Shown one piece after another: positions 48,105 to 59,708 of a stretch of DNA of 64,000 bases. Position numbers and translations under genes: made by a program. Source of the stretch: Wyeomyia smithii (taxonomy: Eukaryota; Arthropoda; Insecta; Diptera; Culicidae); contig NC_073696.1 of NCBI RefSeq assembly GCF_029784165.1, positions 28,239,570 through 28,303,569 of the forward strand, given 5' to 3'. How positions within the stretch are numbered: the stretch's first letter is position 1; each line of letters starts with the position of its first letter. The notes below the pieces were generated by a model, which worked only from the letters and a program-made list of their open reading frames with translations, had not been told where the DNA came from and searched no databases.

Positions 48105-49421
48105 ATGGCTGGACGGAAAAAGAAACCTCGCATCGCTGCGGGGAGGAAAAGAGAGGCATCTCTTTCTGACACTTCGAGTGTGTGTAGTGACAATCCTTTT
48201 GATATTTTGCCTGAGCAAGAAGCTGGTGAAATGGAAGTTATTAATAATGAAACTATACAAAATATAAAATCTTTAAAAAAGGAGAAAGTTCCACCTATTG
48301 TGGTAACTATTTCTTCTGAATTTAATATATTCAAAAAGGAACTTTCAACGTTTGTTTCTGACGTTAAAGTTACCTATCAAATTGGCCGTAGAGGTGAATG
48401 CCGCTTATTAGCCGACTCAGCAAAGGGTCGTAATCGTCTTGTTCAGTATTTAACTGACAAGATGTACAAATTTTTTACATATGACACCAAGAACGCCAAG
48501 CCGTTCAAGGTTGTCTTGAAAGGTCTCACCAACGATCAAACCGTTGATGAGATCAAACCTACTTTAACAGAATTACTTGGCATAGCCCCTACCCAAGTAA
48601 TTCTAATGAAACAAAAATCACGAGGCGAAAACAGTCAGAGAACTGGAATTTCCCTTGTTAATTATTTAATTCATTTTAACCGCAATGAGGTTAACAACTT
48701 AAAATTTTTTGAAAAAGCACATGCTTTGTATAATGTGCGTGTAAAGTGGGAAATTTATAGGAAGTATGGCGGAGGTGAAAAGCATATCACCCAATGCCGT
48801 ACTTGCCAACGTTATGGCCATGGTTCCAAATTCTGTAACATGGACCAAAAATGTCTTAATTGTGGAGACTCTTCTCACAAAAAGGACACATGACATGAGA
48901 GTAAAAATTTTCGCTGTGCGAATTGTAACGGCAACCATATGTCAAATTTTTATCAATGCCCAGTCCGTTTAGCAATTGTTAAGGCAAGGCAAGGTAAACA
49001 AAATTCAATTTCTCAATTAAAACCAACTTCAAAACAAAATTCTCCAAGCGTACCAGTGACGCATAGTTTACCTACTCCTTTGCATACCCGTTTAACTTAT
49101 GCACAGGTTACAGGTAGTTCGAACATTATACCGCCTAGTGTTGGTAGTTCGAAAATGACCGTTAATATGGGTAAGCAAAACACGCTAGAAAATAATTGTA
49201 CACCTATCACTCCAGCTAATATTGCTACCGAAAATATTTTTTCTAATGTCAACTGCCTGGGGCCTATTACGGCAGGTAAACTTTCTTTTTTGCAACAGGC
49301 AATGTTCGATCTTATGAACGCCATGTTGCAGGCAAAATCAATGTTTGAAGCCATTCAAATAGGCACAAATTTTACTATTAAAATTGTTTCTAATTTAAAA
49401 TTTAGCAATGATTTTAAATAA
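48105..49421 (+). pseudogene. Jockey-type ORF1 (gag-like) with one premature stop
   Basis: The product would be a nucleic-acid-binding structural protein of the retrotransposon particle. The first ATG (48105, MAGRKKKPRIAAGRKR) gives a basic N-terminus. A PRE_C2HC-type domain follows (PFKVVLKGLTNDQTVDEIKP ... VRVKWEIYRKYGGG), then three zinc knuckles: CRTCQRYGHGSKFC, CLNCGDSSHKKDT-stop and CANCNGNHMSNFYQC. The TGA at 48891-48893 falls exactly where the last cysteine of knuckle 2 (C-x2-C-x4-H-x4-C) should be, so a single change from TGC or TGT explains it. The frame then continues open to 49421. The rest of the protein is S/T/P/Q-rich. It overlaps ORF2 by 14 bases. Confidence 0.9.
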
Positions 49422-52068
49422 AACAATTAAAATATTAAATTGGAATGCTCGCTCATTGAAGGCCAATGAGAATGAGCTTTTTAATTTTTTAACAGTAAAT
49501 AAGGTGCATATTGCAATTATTACTGAAACATTTTTGAAACCTAACATAAAATTAAAATATGATCCCAATTACGTGGTTCATAGATATGATAGGATTCAGG
49601 GTTCTGGCGGTGGAGTTGCAATTGTTATTCATCGCCGAATCAAACATCGTGCTCTTCCCCATCTTGAGACGAAAGTCATTGAAACTTTGGGAATTGAAGT
49701 TCAAACTGAACTTGGGATTTTATTTATTGCCGCAGCATATTTACCATTTGAATGCACACGCGAGCTCAAAAATTATTTTAAAGGTGATTTACAAAAACTC
49801 ACCAGAAATCGTTCGAAATTTTTCATAATCGGCGATTTTAACGCTAAACATCGTTCATGGAATAATTCTCAAAGTAATTCCAATGGCAGAATTTTATTCA
49901 ATGATTGTTCTTCAGGATACTATTCTATTTTGTCTCCGAATAGTCCTACATGCTTTTCTTCTGTAAGAAACCCTTCAACAATTGATTTGGTGCTAACAGA
50001 TCAAAGTCATGTATGTAGTGATTTGATCACACATGCTGACTTTGATTCTGACCATCTTCCAATAACTTTTTCTTTATCACATGAATCAGTTTTAAACCCT
50101 ATGAGCTCTGTTTTTAATTATAACAAAGCTAATTGGGAAAGATACAAAAATTATATTGAGAGAAATTTCAATAATGAGCTTGATTTGCAAAACGAAGTGA
50201 ATATTGATTCCGCTTTGGAAGCATTAAAATGTGCAATTGTTGATGCCAGGAATTATTCTGTTCCAAAGGCTCAAGTGAAATTTAATTCATCAATAATTGA
50301 CGAAAATCTTCAACTTCTAATTCGTTTGAAAAATGTCCGCAGACGTCAATATCAACGTTCTCGTGACCCTGTTTTTAAAATTATTTATAAAGATTTACAG
50401 AAAGAGATTAAGCATAGATTTACTCTTCTGAGAAATCAAAATTTTGAGACTAAAGTTGAAAAATTGAAACCATATTCAAAACCATTTTGGAAGCTGTCGA
50501 AGATTCTTAAGAAACCTTCAAAGCCTATTCCAGTTTTAAAAGATGGTGAACGTTTTCTTGTATCCAATGAACAAAAGGCTCAAAGACTTGCTCAGCAGTT
50601 TGAGAGTGTTCATAACTCAAATTTGAATTTTGTGAGTCCAATTGAAAATGAAGTCACACGTCAATTTGATTTAATTTCTTCCCAGAATTTTTTACCTGCA
50701 GAAATAATTGAAACTAACTTGAATGAGATTAAATCAATTATTAAAAATTTCAAAAATATGAAAGCACCTGGTGACGATGGAATCTTTAATATACTAATCA
50801 AACATCTCCCTGAGAGCACAATGGAATTTTTAGTGAAAATTTTCAATTGCTGCTTCAAAATTGCATATTTTCCCAAATTATGGAAAAATGCAAAAATTAC
50901 TCCAATTTTAAAACCGGATAAGAACCCAGCTGAAGTTTCAAGTTATCGACCAATCAGTTTGCTTTCTTCAATAAGTAAACTGTTTGAGAGAGTTATTCTT
51001 AACAGAATGATGTCACACATCAACGAAAATTCAATTTTTGCAAATGAACAGTTTGGATTTCGCCATGGGCATTCCACAACTCATCAATTGCTCAGAGTTA
51101 CTAATATGATACGAGCTAACAAATCTGAAGGTTATTCCACTGGAGCTGCTCTTTTAGACATAGAAAAAGCATTCGACAGTGTTTGGCATAAAGGTTTGAT
51201 TGCGAAATTGCAAACTTTTGATTTTCCAATTTTCCTAATCAAAATTTTAAAAAATTATCTTACTGATCGAACTCTGCAGGTTGTCTATCAGAATTCAAAA
51301 TCTGATAGATTTCCTGTCAGAGCAGGTGTGCCTCAAGGTTCAGTCTTGGGTCCAGTCCTGTACAACATATTCACTTCAGATCTTCCTGATTTGCCTCCAG
51401 GATGCACAAAGTCATTGTTCTGCGATGACACAAGCATTTCCGTAAAAGGAAAAAGTCTTCGTGTCATATGCAGTCGATTGCAGAAAAGTTTAGATATTTT
51501 TTCTTCCTACTTGCAAAAGTGGAAAATCTCTCCCAATGCTTCTAAAACTCAAATGATAATTTTTCCGCATAAGCCTAGGGCTTCTTTCCTCAAGCCAAAC
51601 AGTAATCACGTTGTCAAGATGAATGGGGTTATTTTAAGTTGGTCCGACAAGGTTAAGTACTTGGGACTAATTTATGATAAAAAACTTATTTTCAAAGAGC
51701 ACATTGAGAGTATACAAGCCAAGTGCATCAAATATACGAGATGTTTATATCCTCTCATTAACAGGAATTCTAAACTTTGTTTAAAGAACAAACTTTTGAT
51801 TTACAAACAAATTTTTAGACCAGCAATGCTTTATGCTGTACCGATCTGGTCAAGTTGCTGTTCAACAAGGAAGAAAACGCTCCAAAGGATTCAGAACAAA
51901 ATTCTGAAAATGATTTTGAAGCGTCCTCCTTGGTTTGGTACACTCGAATTACATAGACTTACTGGTGTTGAACCATTAGAAGCTATGTCAAATAAAATTA
52001 TTAACAATTTTCGACAAAAATCGTTGCAATCCTCAATTGTTACGATAAGCTCTCTTTATAGCCAATAA
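49408..52068 (+). CDS. Jockey-type ORF2: endonuclease-reverse transcriptase, intact, 886 aa
   Basis: The enzyme nicks target DNA and copies the element RNA by target-primed reverse transcription. Residues 1-225 form an apurinic-type endonuclease with NWNARSLK, ITETFL (E39), GDFNAKHRSW, STIDLVLT and DSDHLPI. The reverse transcriptase spans about 440-720, with KAPGDDGI, YRPISLLSSISKLFE, LLDIEKAFDSVWH, GVPQGSVLGPVLYN and the catalytic box FCDD (671-674), where A of the usual YADD/FADD is C. KYLGLIYDKKL and the C-terminal RPAMLYAVPIW ... RIQNKILKMIL follow. There is no RNase H, as is usual for Jockey-clade ORF2. The start ATG overlaps the end of ORF1, consistent with coupled translation. I see no frameshift or stop. 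Confidence 0.95.
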   Translation: MILNKTIKILNWNARSLKANENELFNFLTVNKVHIAIITETFLKPNIKLKYDPNYVVHRYDRIQGSGGGVAIVIHRRIKHRALPHLETKVIETLGIEVQTELGILFIAAAYLPFECTRELKNYFKGDLQKLTRNRSKFFIIGDFNAKHRSWNNSQSNSNGRILFNDCSSGYYSILSPNSPTCFSSVRNPSTIDLVLTDQSHVCSDLITHADFDSDHLPITFSLSHESVLNPMSSVFNYNKANWERYKNYIERNFNNELDLQNEVNIDSALEALKCAIVDARNYSVPKAQVKFNSSIIDENLQLLIRLKNVRRRQYQRSRDPVFKIIYKDLQKEIKHRFTLLRNQNFETKVEKLKPYSKPFWKLSKILKKPSKPIPVLKDGERFLVSNEQKAQRLAQQFESVHNSNLNFVSPIENEVTRQFDLISSQNFLPAEIIETNLNEIKSIIKNFKNMKAPGDDGIFNILIKHLPESTMEFLVKIFNCCFKIAYFPKLWKNAKITPILKPDKNPAEVSSYRPISLLSSISKLFERVILNRMMSHINENSIFANEQFGFRHGHSTTHQLLRVTNMIRANKSEGYSTGAALLDIEKAFDSVWHKGLIAKLQTFDFPIFLIKILKNYLTDRTLQVVYQNSKSDRFPVRAGVPQGSVLGPVLYNIFTSDLPDLPPGCTKSLFCDDTSISVKGKSLRVICSRLQKSLDIFSSYLQKWKISPNASKTQMIIFPHKPRASFLKPNSNHVVKMNGVILSWSDKVKYLGLIYDKKLIFKEHIESIQAKCIKYTRCLYPLINRNSKLCLKNKLLIYKQIFRPAMLYAVPIWSSCCSTRKKTLQRIQNKILKMILKRPPWFGTLELHRLTGVEPLEAMSNKIINNFRQKSLQSSIVTISSLYSQ

Positions 52069-52303
52069 GTTAGCAATTAAGTTAGTTGTAAGTTTACTTC
52101 CCCTTTCCTGACAAGTAGGTTTAAATCCCTACGAATGATAAGTCCTAACTGCGAAAGCAAACAAATCCTAACAATCAAAATTACAAATTTCTAACAGTGT
52201 TGAGAAGTCACCATTTGTGATTGGACACACATACTCATTATTTACTAATATTTATCATAAATACTTAAGCTACTAACAAATCCCCCCTTAAAAAAAAAAA
52301 AAA

Positions 52304-52314
52304 ACGGTATTCAG
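52304..52314 (+). repeat. Right copy of 11-bp target duplication of the Jockey element
   Basis: ACGGTATTCAG directly follows the A run at 52290-52303 and matches 47892-47902. Confidence 0.9.
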
Positions 52315-54599
52315 ATATCGATAAACCGATAATGACGAGAAAATCAAAAATGTTAAAAACTAAAATCTTGATGCATTCATTTATACAGATTATATTGCAG
52401 GTAATAGCACCTCGATAGATACAAATGATATAAAGGTCAAACTCGAAATGTCTTTGTAAATAATAATTTAATACACTTCTGAACTGATTCTTTTGGTTTG
52501 AATGCAACTTTGTTTAAAATAGTAATCCTTCTTTCATAGCACTTTCATCATTCAAAATCCAAGTTTTGTCCTAGAGCTCGAACTGGAAAACATGAGAGAT
52601 GGGCCCTATGCAAACGTAAAAGCGGCGAATCCGATAAGCAATTCCTCGGCGGCCTTCTGATTCTGATGAGCAAAATTCACAGGAATGGTTAAAAAGCTGT
52701 AAAACCTTTGGAGGGCAACTTTTTTGTCGCTTTTGTCGACCAGTGTAATTGAATTTTTTTTAACACCGTTTAGTCAGACTAGACTAAGTGACATCTTTAT
52801 CAATTCGAGGAAAACAAAATTTAAGTTAACTATTCTGTAAACTTTTAAGTTTTCAATATTTTTGCACATTTTTTAATATAACTTAAAATTACTTTTTAAC
52901 TGAGCAGTTCCACAAAAAATGTCCCAATTTCAATATTTTTTGTCATTTTAGATTTGGCCTGAACTTTGCATAAACGTTTCTATAGGCTGAGAAGCTATTT
53001 AAAATGCTATTTTGGGAGGGTTATTGTGATTTTAAATATTTTCAGAGCCAAAAGTTTTTTGATCAGTGTGACGTCTCTGGAAAAGTTTTAGACAGTAATT
53101 TTATCTTTCCGATAAAAAAAACTCTAAAAAATTCATTTTTTTTATTGTAAAAGAAACATTAAAATTAAAACTTATTTTTCAAAAATCTTTTTTTTTTGTA
53201 TAAAAATTACAAAAAAATTATCGAAGCGATGAAGGAGTCAAAAAAAAGTTATATTTAAAAAAAAATTTACAACATGTTTATTTTTGGAAGGACAATATTA
53301 TTATCTACAACTTTGCCAAAGCCACTATGCCAATCAAACCAACTGTTTCGATTATAAAAATATTTAAATTACCCACAGAGTGTCCAATTGGAGATTTAAA
53401 TTATTTTTCCAGCTAAATAGGTTTGTTTGACTGGCATAACTAGTGTCTCTGGTAAGGTTGTAGAAAATAATTTTGTCCTAAAAAAATATGCCCTGTGAGT
53501 TTCTGCGAGACCAAAAATAATAAAATGCATTTGGGACCATTTCAAACTACGTGGTCATATTTTGATCTCTTTTATACCCCCCCTACTCCCCCGTGGTCTC
53601 TCGTGGTCTTTTGTTTTGTTATCTTATTCTGCAAATATATGTACAATAAAGTATGAAAAATTTATAAAAAAAAATTAAGGTTCAAGAAAACTGATTATTA
53701 GTTATTGCGCAAATTGTAAATAGAATTTTCAGTAATATCATTTTCTCACAACCAAAATAACAAATAGATAATGGTTGTTTAATTTTTAATAATATTTCAT
53801 TGTCTTTAACAAATATAATAATTTCCTTACCTGAAAGTAATTTAAAATATGTTTTTCTGTTGAGTATATTCAAAATGATTTTTAATTTGTTGTTGAGTAT
53901 CAAAATAAATAAAATTTGTTTAAGTAGTTTGATCATCTACGATAAATTCTTCGCTTATAGTTACGGTAAATTGTATACTCATCTAGAAATCATCTAGAAA
54001 AATATTTAGTTGATAATGAGTAAAACCTTACTTCTAGTGATTTTCATATATCGGATTTGTAACTTAGTTTTTTTTTTAATAAATTACAAAGTTTTTGAAT
54101 GTCGAACAAAATATAAACATCTTTCTTTCTTCCTTCAGTTCACGAACATCCAGGTCTTATATATTGTTTTTAAGACCAAAACGTTGACGCATTGCAAAAT
54201 AGAACTATTATTCTAAAGAAGGAAATGCCATATAAGGCAAAGCCTGTTTAAAACAAAAAAAAATTCTTCGTTCGGATAAATTTGAAATATGTTTCAAAAA
54301 TTTGATTACAGTTAATTGCTGACAACTCTATTAATTAGTCGTGTCAAATAAATTTATTAATTAAAAACCTAAGTTAATCCACCTAGCGGTCAGACCCAGC
54401 CTTTCTCATTTAAACTTATTATATGTTAGAATAGATTTACACGATTTAAGAGAAAAAATACTCCTTGAAAATTCCTGCTGGTTTCAGCACAACTATACCA
54501 TTATCAAATACGATACCATTATTAAATTAAAATTGAAAACCTGACATTCATACATATATGAGCATACATTAAAACATATATATGCAAAAATAATGAAAT
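52315..54599. other. AT-rich interior of the hAT-like element
   Basis: Strongly AT-rich with poly(A) and poly(T) runs. A fold-back lies at 53290-53478, and a half-related segment near 53065-53110. The frames of 65-85 codons at 53682-54216 are low-complexity and lack any domain. No transposase. Confidence 0.45.
53290..53478. mobile_element. Small fold-back element
   Basis: The left arm (ggacaatattattatctaca, then aactttgccaaagccac) is complementary, with about 80 % identity, to the right arm ending ggttgtagaaaataattttgtcc. Arms are about 55 bp around a loop of about 80 bp. A further direct relative of the right arm lies at about 53065-53110. Confidence 0.65.
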
Positions 54600-55569
54600 A
54601 AATATGTTTCGAATACATCACGCCAGATGACTTCTTCTGGTTACCGGAGTACATCCTAAAATGGCTAAATTTTGCCTAATCCGGGTATTTCGATGGCGAA
54701 GATGCCGACTTCATCCATTATGAGTATTGCGGAAGCGGTACACCCAAAGGCCAGAAATCAACTTAGGACGCCATTTTAAATTTCTAGATACTTAGTAGCT
54801 TCCGATTTCTGGAAAACAACCTTAAAGGGACAAACATTACCAATGTTTTTCAGGAACATTATCCCGGGCTCGAAAGCCGGGAGCAAACTTCATATTTCAC
54901 TTTGAAACCCGATTTTGCAGCTTTCGGTTTCTGGAAAACATCCACACACCCACACACAAACATATACCCCAATACATGCACACGTGCAGAAAATGCTCGT
55001 TTCGTCGAACTGAGTCAAGTAGTATATGGCATTCGACCATTTGGATCACTTTTCTACCTTTTAATTAGCCAGTGATCGTTAGGAGAAAGTCAATATGTTT
55101 ACTTTTATTATGTGATTTCACATTTTTATGAACAACGGACAAAGTTACAATCCGAATACAATGAAATTCAATAGCAACCTATGGGGCAACTAGACCTTTC
55201 ATTTGACACTAATTTTGTGAAAATCGGTTCAGCCATCTCTGAGAAAAATGAGTGAGTTTAAACAACCTCAGGATAACTTTTCTTTACATAACTTTTGAAC
55301 CATATGTTCAATCATAACGAAAATTAAAAGTTAAGGGTTTTGGAGACAGCCCGATCATTTGAAACCAGTTTTATTGAATTCGGTTATGTGGTTTCTGAGA
55401 TATTGATGTTTCGTGATTTTAACATTTTGATACATAACTTCTAAACTAAATATCCGATTACAATGAAATTCAATAGCAACCTATGGCGCAACTAGACCTT
55501 TCATTTGCAATTAATTTTATGAAAATCGGTCCAGCCATCTCTGAGAAAAGTGAGTGAGAAAAAAAAGTT

Positions 55570-55619
<50 letters not shown>

Positions 55620-55760
55620 ACATACATACATACAGAAAATGCTCAGTTCGTCGAAAGGGGTCGAGTGGTATATGACATTCAGCCATTGGGACCACTTTTA
55701 TACCTTTGGTTTTCCCAGTGATTGCTATACCTTTCTAGGAGAAAGGCAAAAATTGCGAAA
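54600..55760 (-). mobile_element. Dispersed mosquito-type repeat with internal CA run (inverted relative of 14100)
   Basis: Read on the minus strand it starts with the cap cctttctcctagaaagg (about 55732-55748), then the segment with cgagctgagcattttctgta-like sequence and a CA run (top strand about 55573-55620). Units with GAGATGGCTGGACCGATTTT follow (complements at about 55526 and 55218, period about 308 bp). A more diverged second copy continues to about 54600. Confidence 0.7.
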
Positions 55761-56950
55761 GCTTCGTCTTGACTTAGTGGCAATAAAAAATTATAAGTCA
55801 GAAAAAAGACTACGTGGTCTATTCGTTAACCCCCACACCCCCCACGTGATTTTTCGTGGTCTTTTGATAACCTCCCCGTCTCCCTATATATGACTACGTG
55901 GTTTGGGAACGGCCTCTTTGGAACAAACCTAAAATTATTTTTCTTTCAACCAATCAACAGTTAGAATGGAATGTTGTAATGCAACAAACAAATAGTTTTC
56001 TCTTTACTCAATTAAGTTATTCGTAATCATCTTCGTTCTCTTATTTCTCGTTCTTTCTAACCTTTCTTTTCTTCTACCTTGTATATTCGTCAAGTGCAAA
56101 GTCAGAATCACTTTTATGCTATAATCTGAACTTGTTTTTGACATTGTAAAATTTTGTGTCCCCTAAAACAAGAGTAACATTTCTCAGTTATGTGTTCAAC
56201 GAGAGCAAACCATGTACTTTTTATTCATTCATTGATAAAGTATACTTTTTTGGTAACACGTTTAAAATATTTTTGATAAGGTACCTGGCAATTTTGAAAC
56301 CTATGCTGACTTTGAAGTCAGAGTGTTTTGAAACAGTACTAAAAATTCAGGCAATTACAACTTTTTCTGCTTGACACATCGATCACTAAGTCTGCACACT
56401 ATAAGGCATGATATCCCGTCAGCCTAGTGATAGCAATGAACTATCTGAAAAAACACATTTAAATACACTACGGTGTGCGAAGAGGAGTCCTCTAACACAG
56501 AGAAATCCGAAAAAAAGGCTTGAAAATTTTTACAAGTCGAGTAGCATAGAACATTTGGCCTGTAAGATAGAGCTTCAGAGCTTTAGTATTGACAAAAACT
56601 GCTATGCCCTCCTAAACGAAAGACTAAAAGTGACCTCTTTAACCTTGTGGGCTGCAAATATAACCACATTTTGATGTACGTAAAAGATGCGTAAAATTTA
56701 TTCCTACAAACAAATTACTAGATACCTTGTAGTGCATTTGGACGGCTTCATATTCCTCGAATATGACTTCAGTGATGACATGAATTTTATGCTCTGCGTG
56801 AATAAAAAATATCTCCCGCATGATGTTACGGTTTTGTCTTTAAAAACAAAAATTACCGGCTGAGAGTTTATTCTTCTATGTCTGACTTAGTATACCAGAT
56901 ATCTGTTGAGATATATTCAATTTAATTTATAGTCGCAATGAGCACAAACC
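55761..56950. other. AT-rich sequence inside the hAT-like element
   Basis: A block with repeated gactacgtggt words lies at 55808-55905, similar to 53550-53620. The remainder has frames below 90 codons without a domain. Confidence 0.4.
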
Positions 56951-57170
56951 AAAATAATGTAATAATGTGCATCGGAAATTTGGTCCGAAATTTCGCGAAA
57001 TTTCGTAATCGTCGAAATTGGAAGTTTAATTTCGCGAAATTTTAGGCGGAATTAAGCGAAATTCAACGAAATTTTTCGGCAATTTCGCGAAACCGAAATT
57101 TCGCGAAATTTCGGGAAATTTCGAGTTTTGCGAAATTATACGAAATCATTCGAAATCTCGCACAGCCTTA

Positions 57171-57178
57171 ATGAACAG
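57171..57178 (+). repeat. Right copy of 8-bp target duplication ATGAACAG
   Basis: Identical to 47646-47653. It follows the right terminal inverted repeat of the hAT-like element without a gap. Confidence 0.85.
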
Positions 57179-59148
57179 AACAGTATCATCAGCAAATAAG
57201 TTGATATCGCAAAACCGTAAAACTCGCTACATGTCATTAATATAAATAATGAACAAAATGGGCCCTAAAACACTTCCTTGCGGTACACCAAGTGTATTAG
57301 CAATGGAATCCGATTCAGAATCATTAAAACGAGTCTTCTGAGTTCTAGCACACAAATAGCTCTCAAACCATTTGTATGCTGTCCCTACGATACCAAAGCG
57401 CTCCAATGTTTGTAACAATAAGGGACTAGAAATTGTTTCAAAAGCGCGTTCTAGATCCAAAAACACCGCAAAAATAGTTTCTTTAGCCTCGATTTTTTCT
57501 TTCCATTTTGCTAACACCAGATTTAAAGCAGACTCACAAGAGTGACCCTCTCGATAACCTGATTGCTCTGGGATTAGCAAATCATTACTATTTAAATAAT
57601 CCATCAGCTGGCCTTTCACAACTAGTTCTAAAATTTTCTCTAATGTGTGCAACATATTAATGGGGCGGAACTCTTCGGCTTTATCCGTCCCATTAATCTT
57701 GGGGATAGGAACCACAAGTGACTCCTTCCAAACCTGAGGCACGTGCCCTGTTTGCAGAGATTCATTGATAAGGTCCAGCAGATCGTGTCCAATGACATTG
57801 AAGCAATCTTGTATTACTTTTGCGTTGACATTGTCGATACCAGCCGATCTCTCAAGAGAAAAACAAATATCTTTCAACTGTGCAGAAGTAATAGGATGAA
57901 AACCAGAAAAATTAAAGTTATTATGGACCGGCTGTATTATTTCGAGAGGTTCGTTGACCAAATCAATACTCTGATTGATCAATTGAACACTATCAACGAA
58001 ATAACTGTTGAATTTACTTGCAATCACTCGCGCCGAATGTTCTTCTAAGCCATTAAAAGTTATGGTTTGCGGGCAACTATCTTTACTTTTTATTAATGAT
58101 TTTAAAATTTTCCATAACTCTTTGCTATTATTTTGATGTTGATCAATCTTCCGTTGTATATATTCACATCGTGCCTTTTTCAAGGTGCGTGAGTATATAT
58201 TCCGCGCAGCGGTGTACCTATTCCAATCATTGCTATCACTACTTCTGCAAAATTTTTTGTACTTGTTATCTCTTTTACGTTTTAAACGCAAAAGTTCTAA
58301 AGAGTACCAGCTGTTCGAATTATGCAATTCAACACACTTTTCGGAAACTAGGCTATTGGTACACTCTTTTAGCGTGTTAGTTAGAACAGCTGCTTTATTG
58401 TCGAAATTCCCTGTTATTGGCTGAAAATTCAGGCTTCTCGAAACAAGCTGAGACATTGCTTGCTTCGAGTATCTATTCCAACACTTAATTTTTACTATAT
58501 TATCACGGTTTTGATCATTCTCAAGTACAACACAAATTATCTCATGATCTGTGATTTTATAATCGGCCTCAGTGAAAGAATGAACATTATCAAAATTCGA
58601 AAACACGTGATCAATTAATGTACGAGAGTGTCTGGAAATTCTTGTAACTTGAAAAACCGTTTGTTGTAAATTGAAAAAATCTGCTAATTGCCTCAATTGG
58701 TTCGAATTTGGTTTATTAAGCCAATCGATATTAAAATCGCCAGCAATAACATTTAATTTACTCAAGTCAATAAAATTATCCCACCACTTTTCTAAAGTTT
58801 CTAAAAAACGGTGGTTACTTGTACTGGGGGAGTGGTACACAATTCCAAAATTTCCTACCGTCATGCCTCTTTCAACTGATTTCCTAGGAACCAATTATTT
58901 TCAAAAGTTTCGTTTAATCGAATATTGAATTTGATTGATTCCTTGGCGTAAATAGCAACCCCACCAGTATGTCTGGAATGTGAAAGGCTAAAAGCAACTT
59001 TGTAACCCGGAATGCTATACTGATCAAATGCATCAGCTTCCACTATATGAGTTTCCGCTAGTAATATTAACATTGGACGTGTTGTTTCCACAAGATGCCG
59101 TAAAGCAACATAATTTGTAGATAATCCAGCAATATTCAAATAAATCAT
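57171..59148 (-). pseudogene. Zinc-knuckle LINE, 5' part of ORF2: endonuclease and RT
   Basis: On the minus strand, 58861-59148 encodes the endonuclease start (MIYLNIAGLSTNYVALRHLV, LLAETHIV, HTGGVAIY). After a frameshift near 58880, 57227-58894 (555 residues) continues with AGDFNIDWL, SRTLIDHVFSN, DYKITDHEI and the RT motifs FRPINMLHTLEKILE, PEQSGYREGHS, FAVFLDLERAFE and GVPQGSVLGPILFIIYIND. A TAG at 57224-57226 interrupts the frame just before FADD (top strand 57183-57200). The sequence then runs into the hAT-like element at 57170. The gene resumes at 47653. Motif style fits the CR1/L2/Daphne group, though I-group cannot be excluded. Confidence 0.85.
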
Positions 59149-59184
59149 TTCTAATTTCCTTTCACATTGCGTTTTCTTCAGCTG

Positions 59185-59708
59185 CTATTTACTTAACAAC
59201 ATGTTGCTCTTTCTTTTCTCATACAGTCTCCGAAATACTGGACACTGTGTACTATATGCTGGATGTTTAGCGTCCAAATTTAAATTGAAGTCTTTATTAG
59301 ATTTTAAACAATTTACGCAGTTAAAATCAATTGATGAGCATTCCGATGTCTTGTGCTGTGCACTACACTTAGAGCATGTTTCGGAATCAACACACTCTGT
59401 GCTTTTATGACCAAATTCTCCACATTTGAAGCAACGTAGAACATTAATGGCCTCTTGAACAGAACACCTATCCCACCCAATGCTTACTTTACCAGCAGAC
59501 ATCAGGCGGTTGAATGTGTCCCTATCAACTTCAACAATTGTATTATATTTATTGTATTTGAAGCGTGAATTTTCAAATTGCGCAATAACTTTGACTTGAA
59601 ATTTGAAGGACAACGATAAACATTTTTTAAAAACATGTTTTCCACAGAAAGCTGCACTATTTCAGCTGATATAAAAATTAGAAAATCGTGTAAAACTTTA
59701 GGAGCCAA
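59185..59708 (-). pseudogene. Zinc-knuckle LINE, ORF1 fragment
   Basis: Minus-strand frame 59185-59613 encodes three Cys/His motifs: CFKCGEFGHKSTEC, CSKCSAQHKTSEC and CVNCLKSNKDF...HPAYSTQC. Upstream residues (FKFQVKVIAQFENSRFKYNK ... EVDRDTFNRLMSAGKVSIGW) form the domain that usually precedes them. A second frame (59502-59708) probably holds the N-terminal continuation after a frameshift. The ORF1 is short for its kind, so the element is 5'-truncated at about 59730. Only 36 bases separate it from the endonuclease start. Confidence 0.75.

Larger units (their letters stand above)
47903..52303 (+). mobile_element. Full-length Jockey-clade LINE with target duplication
   Basis: The element runs from GCAGTGCGTCTTGAACTG at 47903 to a poly(A) tail at 52290-52303. 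It is flanked by 11-bp direct repeats ACGGTATTCAG (47892-47902 and 52304-52314). The 5' UTR is about 200 bp, followed by ORF1 (one nonsense codon), an overlapping intact ORF2, and a 3' UTR of about 220 bp. Perfect flanks and one intact ORF indicate a recent insertion. The ORF2 sequence resembles the abundant mosquito Jockey/Juan-type elements by recognition. Confidence 0.92.
47654..57170. mobile_element. hAT-like element (9.5 kb including later insertions)
   Basis: The left end TAGGGGTGTGCGAAA and the complement of the right end (TAAGGCTGTGCGAGA) are imperfect terminal inverted repeats. They are bordered by perfect 8-bp duplications (ATGAACAG), the hAT hallmark. Subterminal zones at both ends (47660-47820 and 56970-57160) are packed with short TTTCG/CGAAA words, including aaatttcgcgaaattt. 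No hAT transposase frame is visible, so it is non-autonomous. Its interior carries a complete Jockey-type LINE (47903-52303) and a dispersed TG/CA repeat (about 54600-55760), plus fold-backs. Confidence 0.75.
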
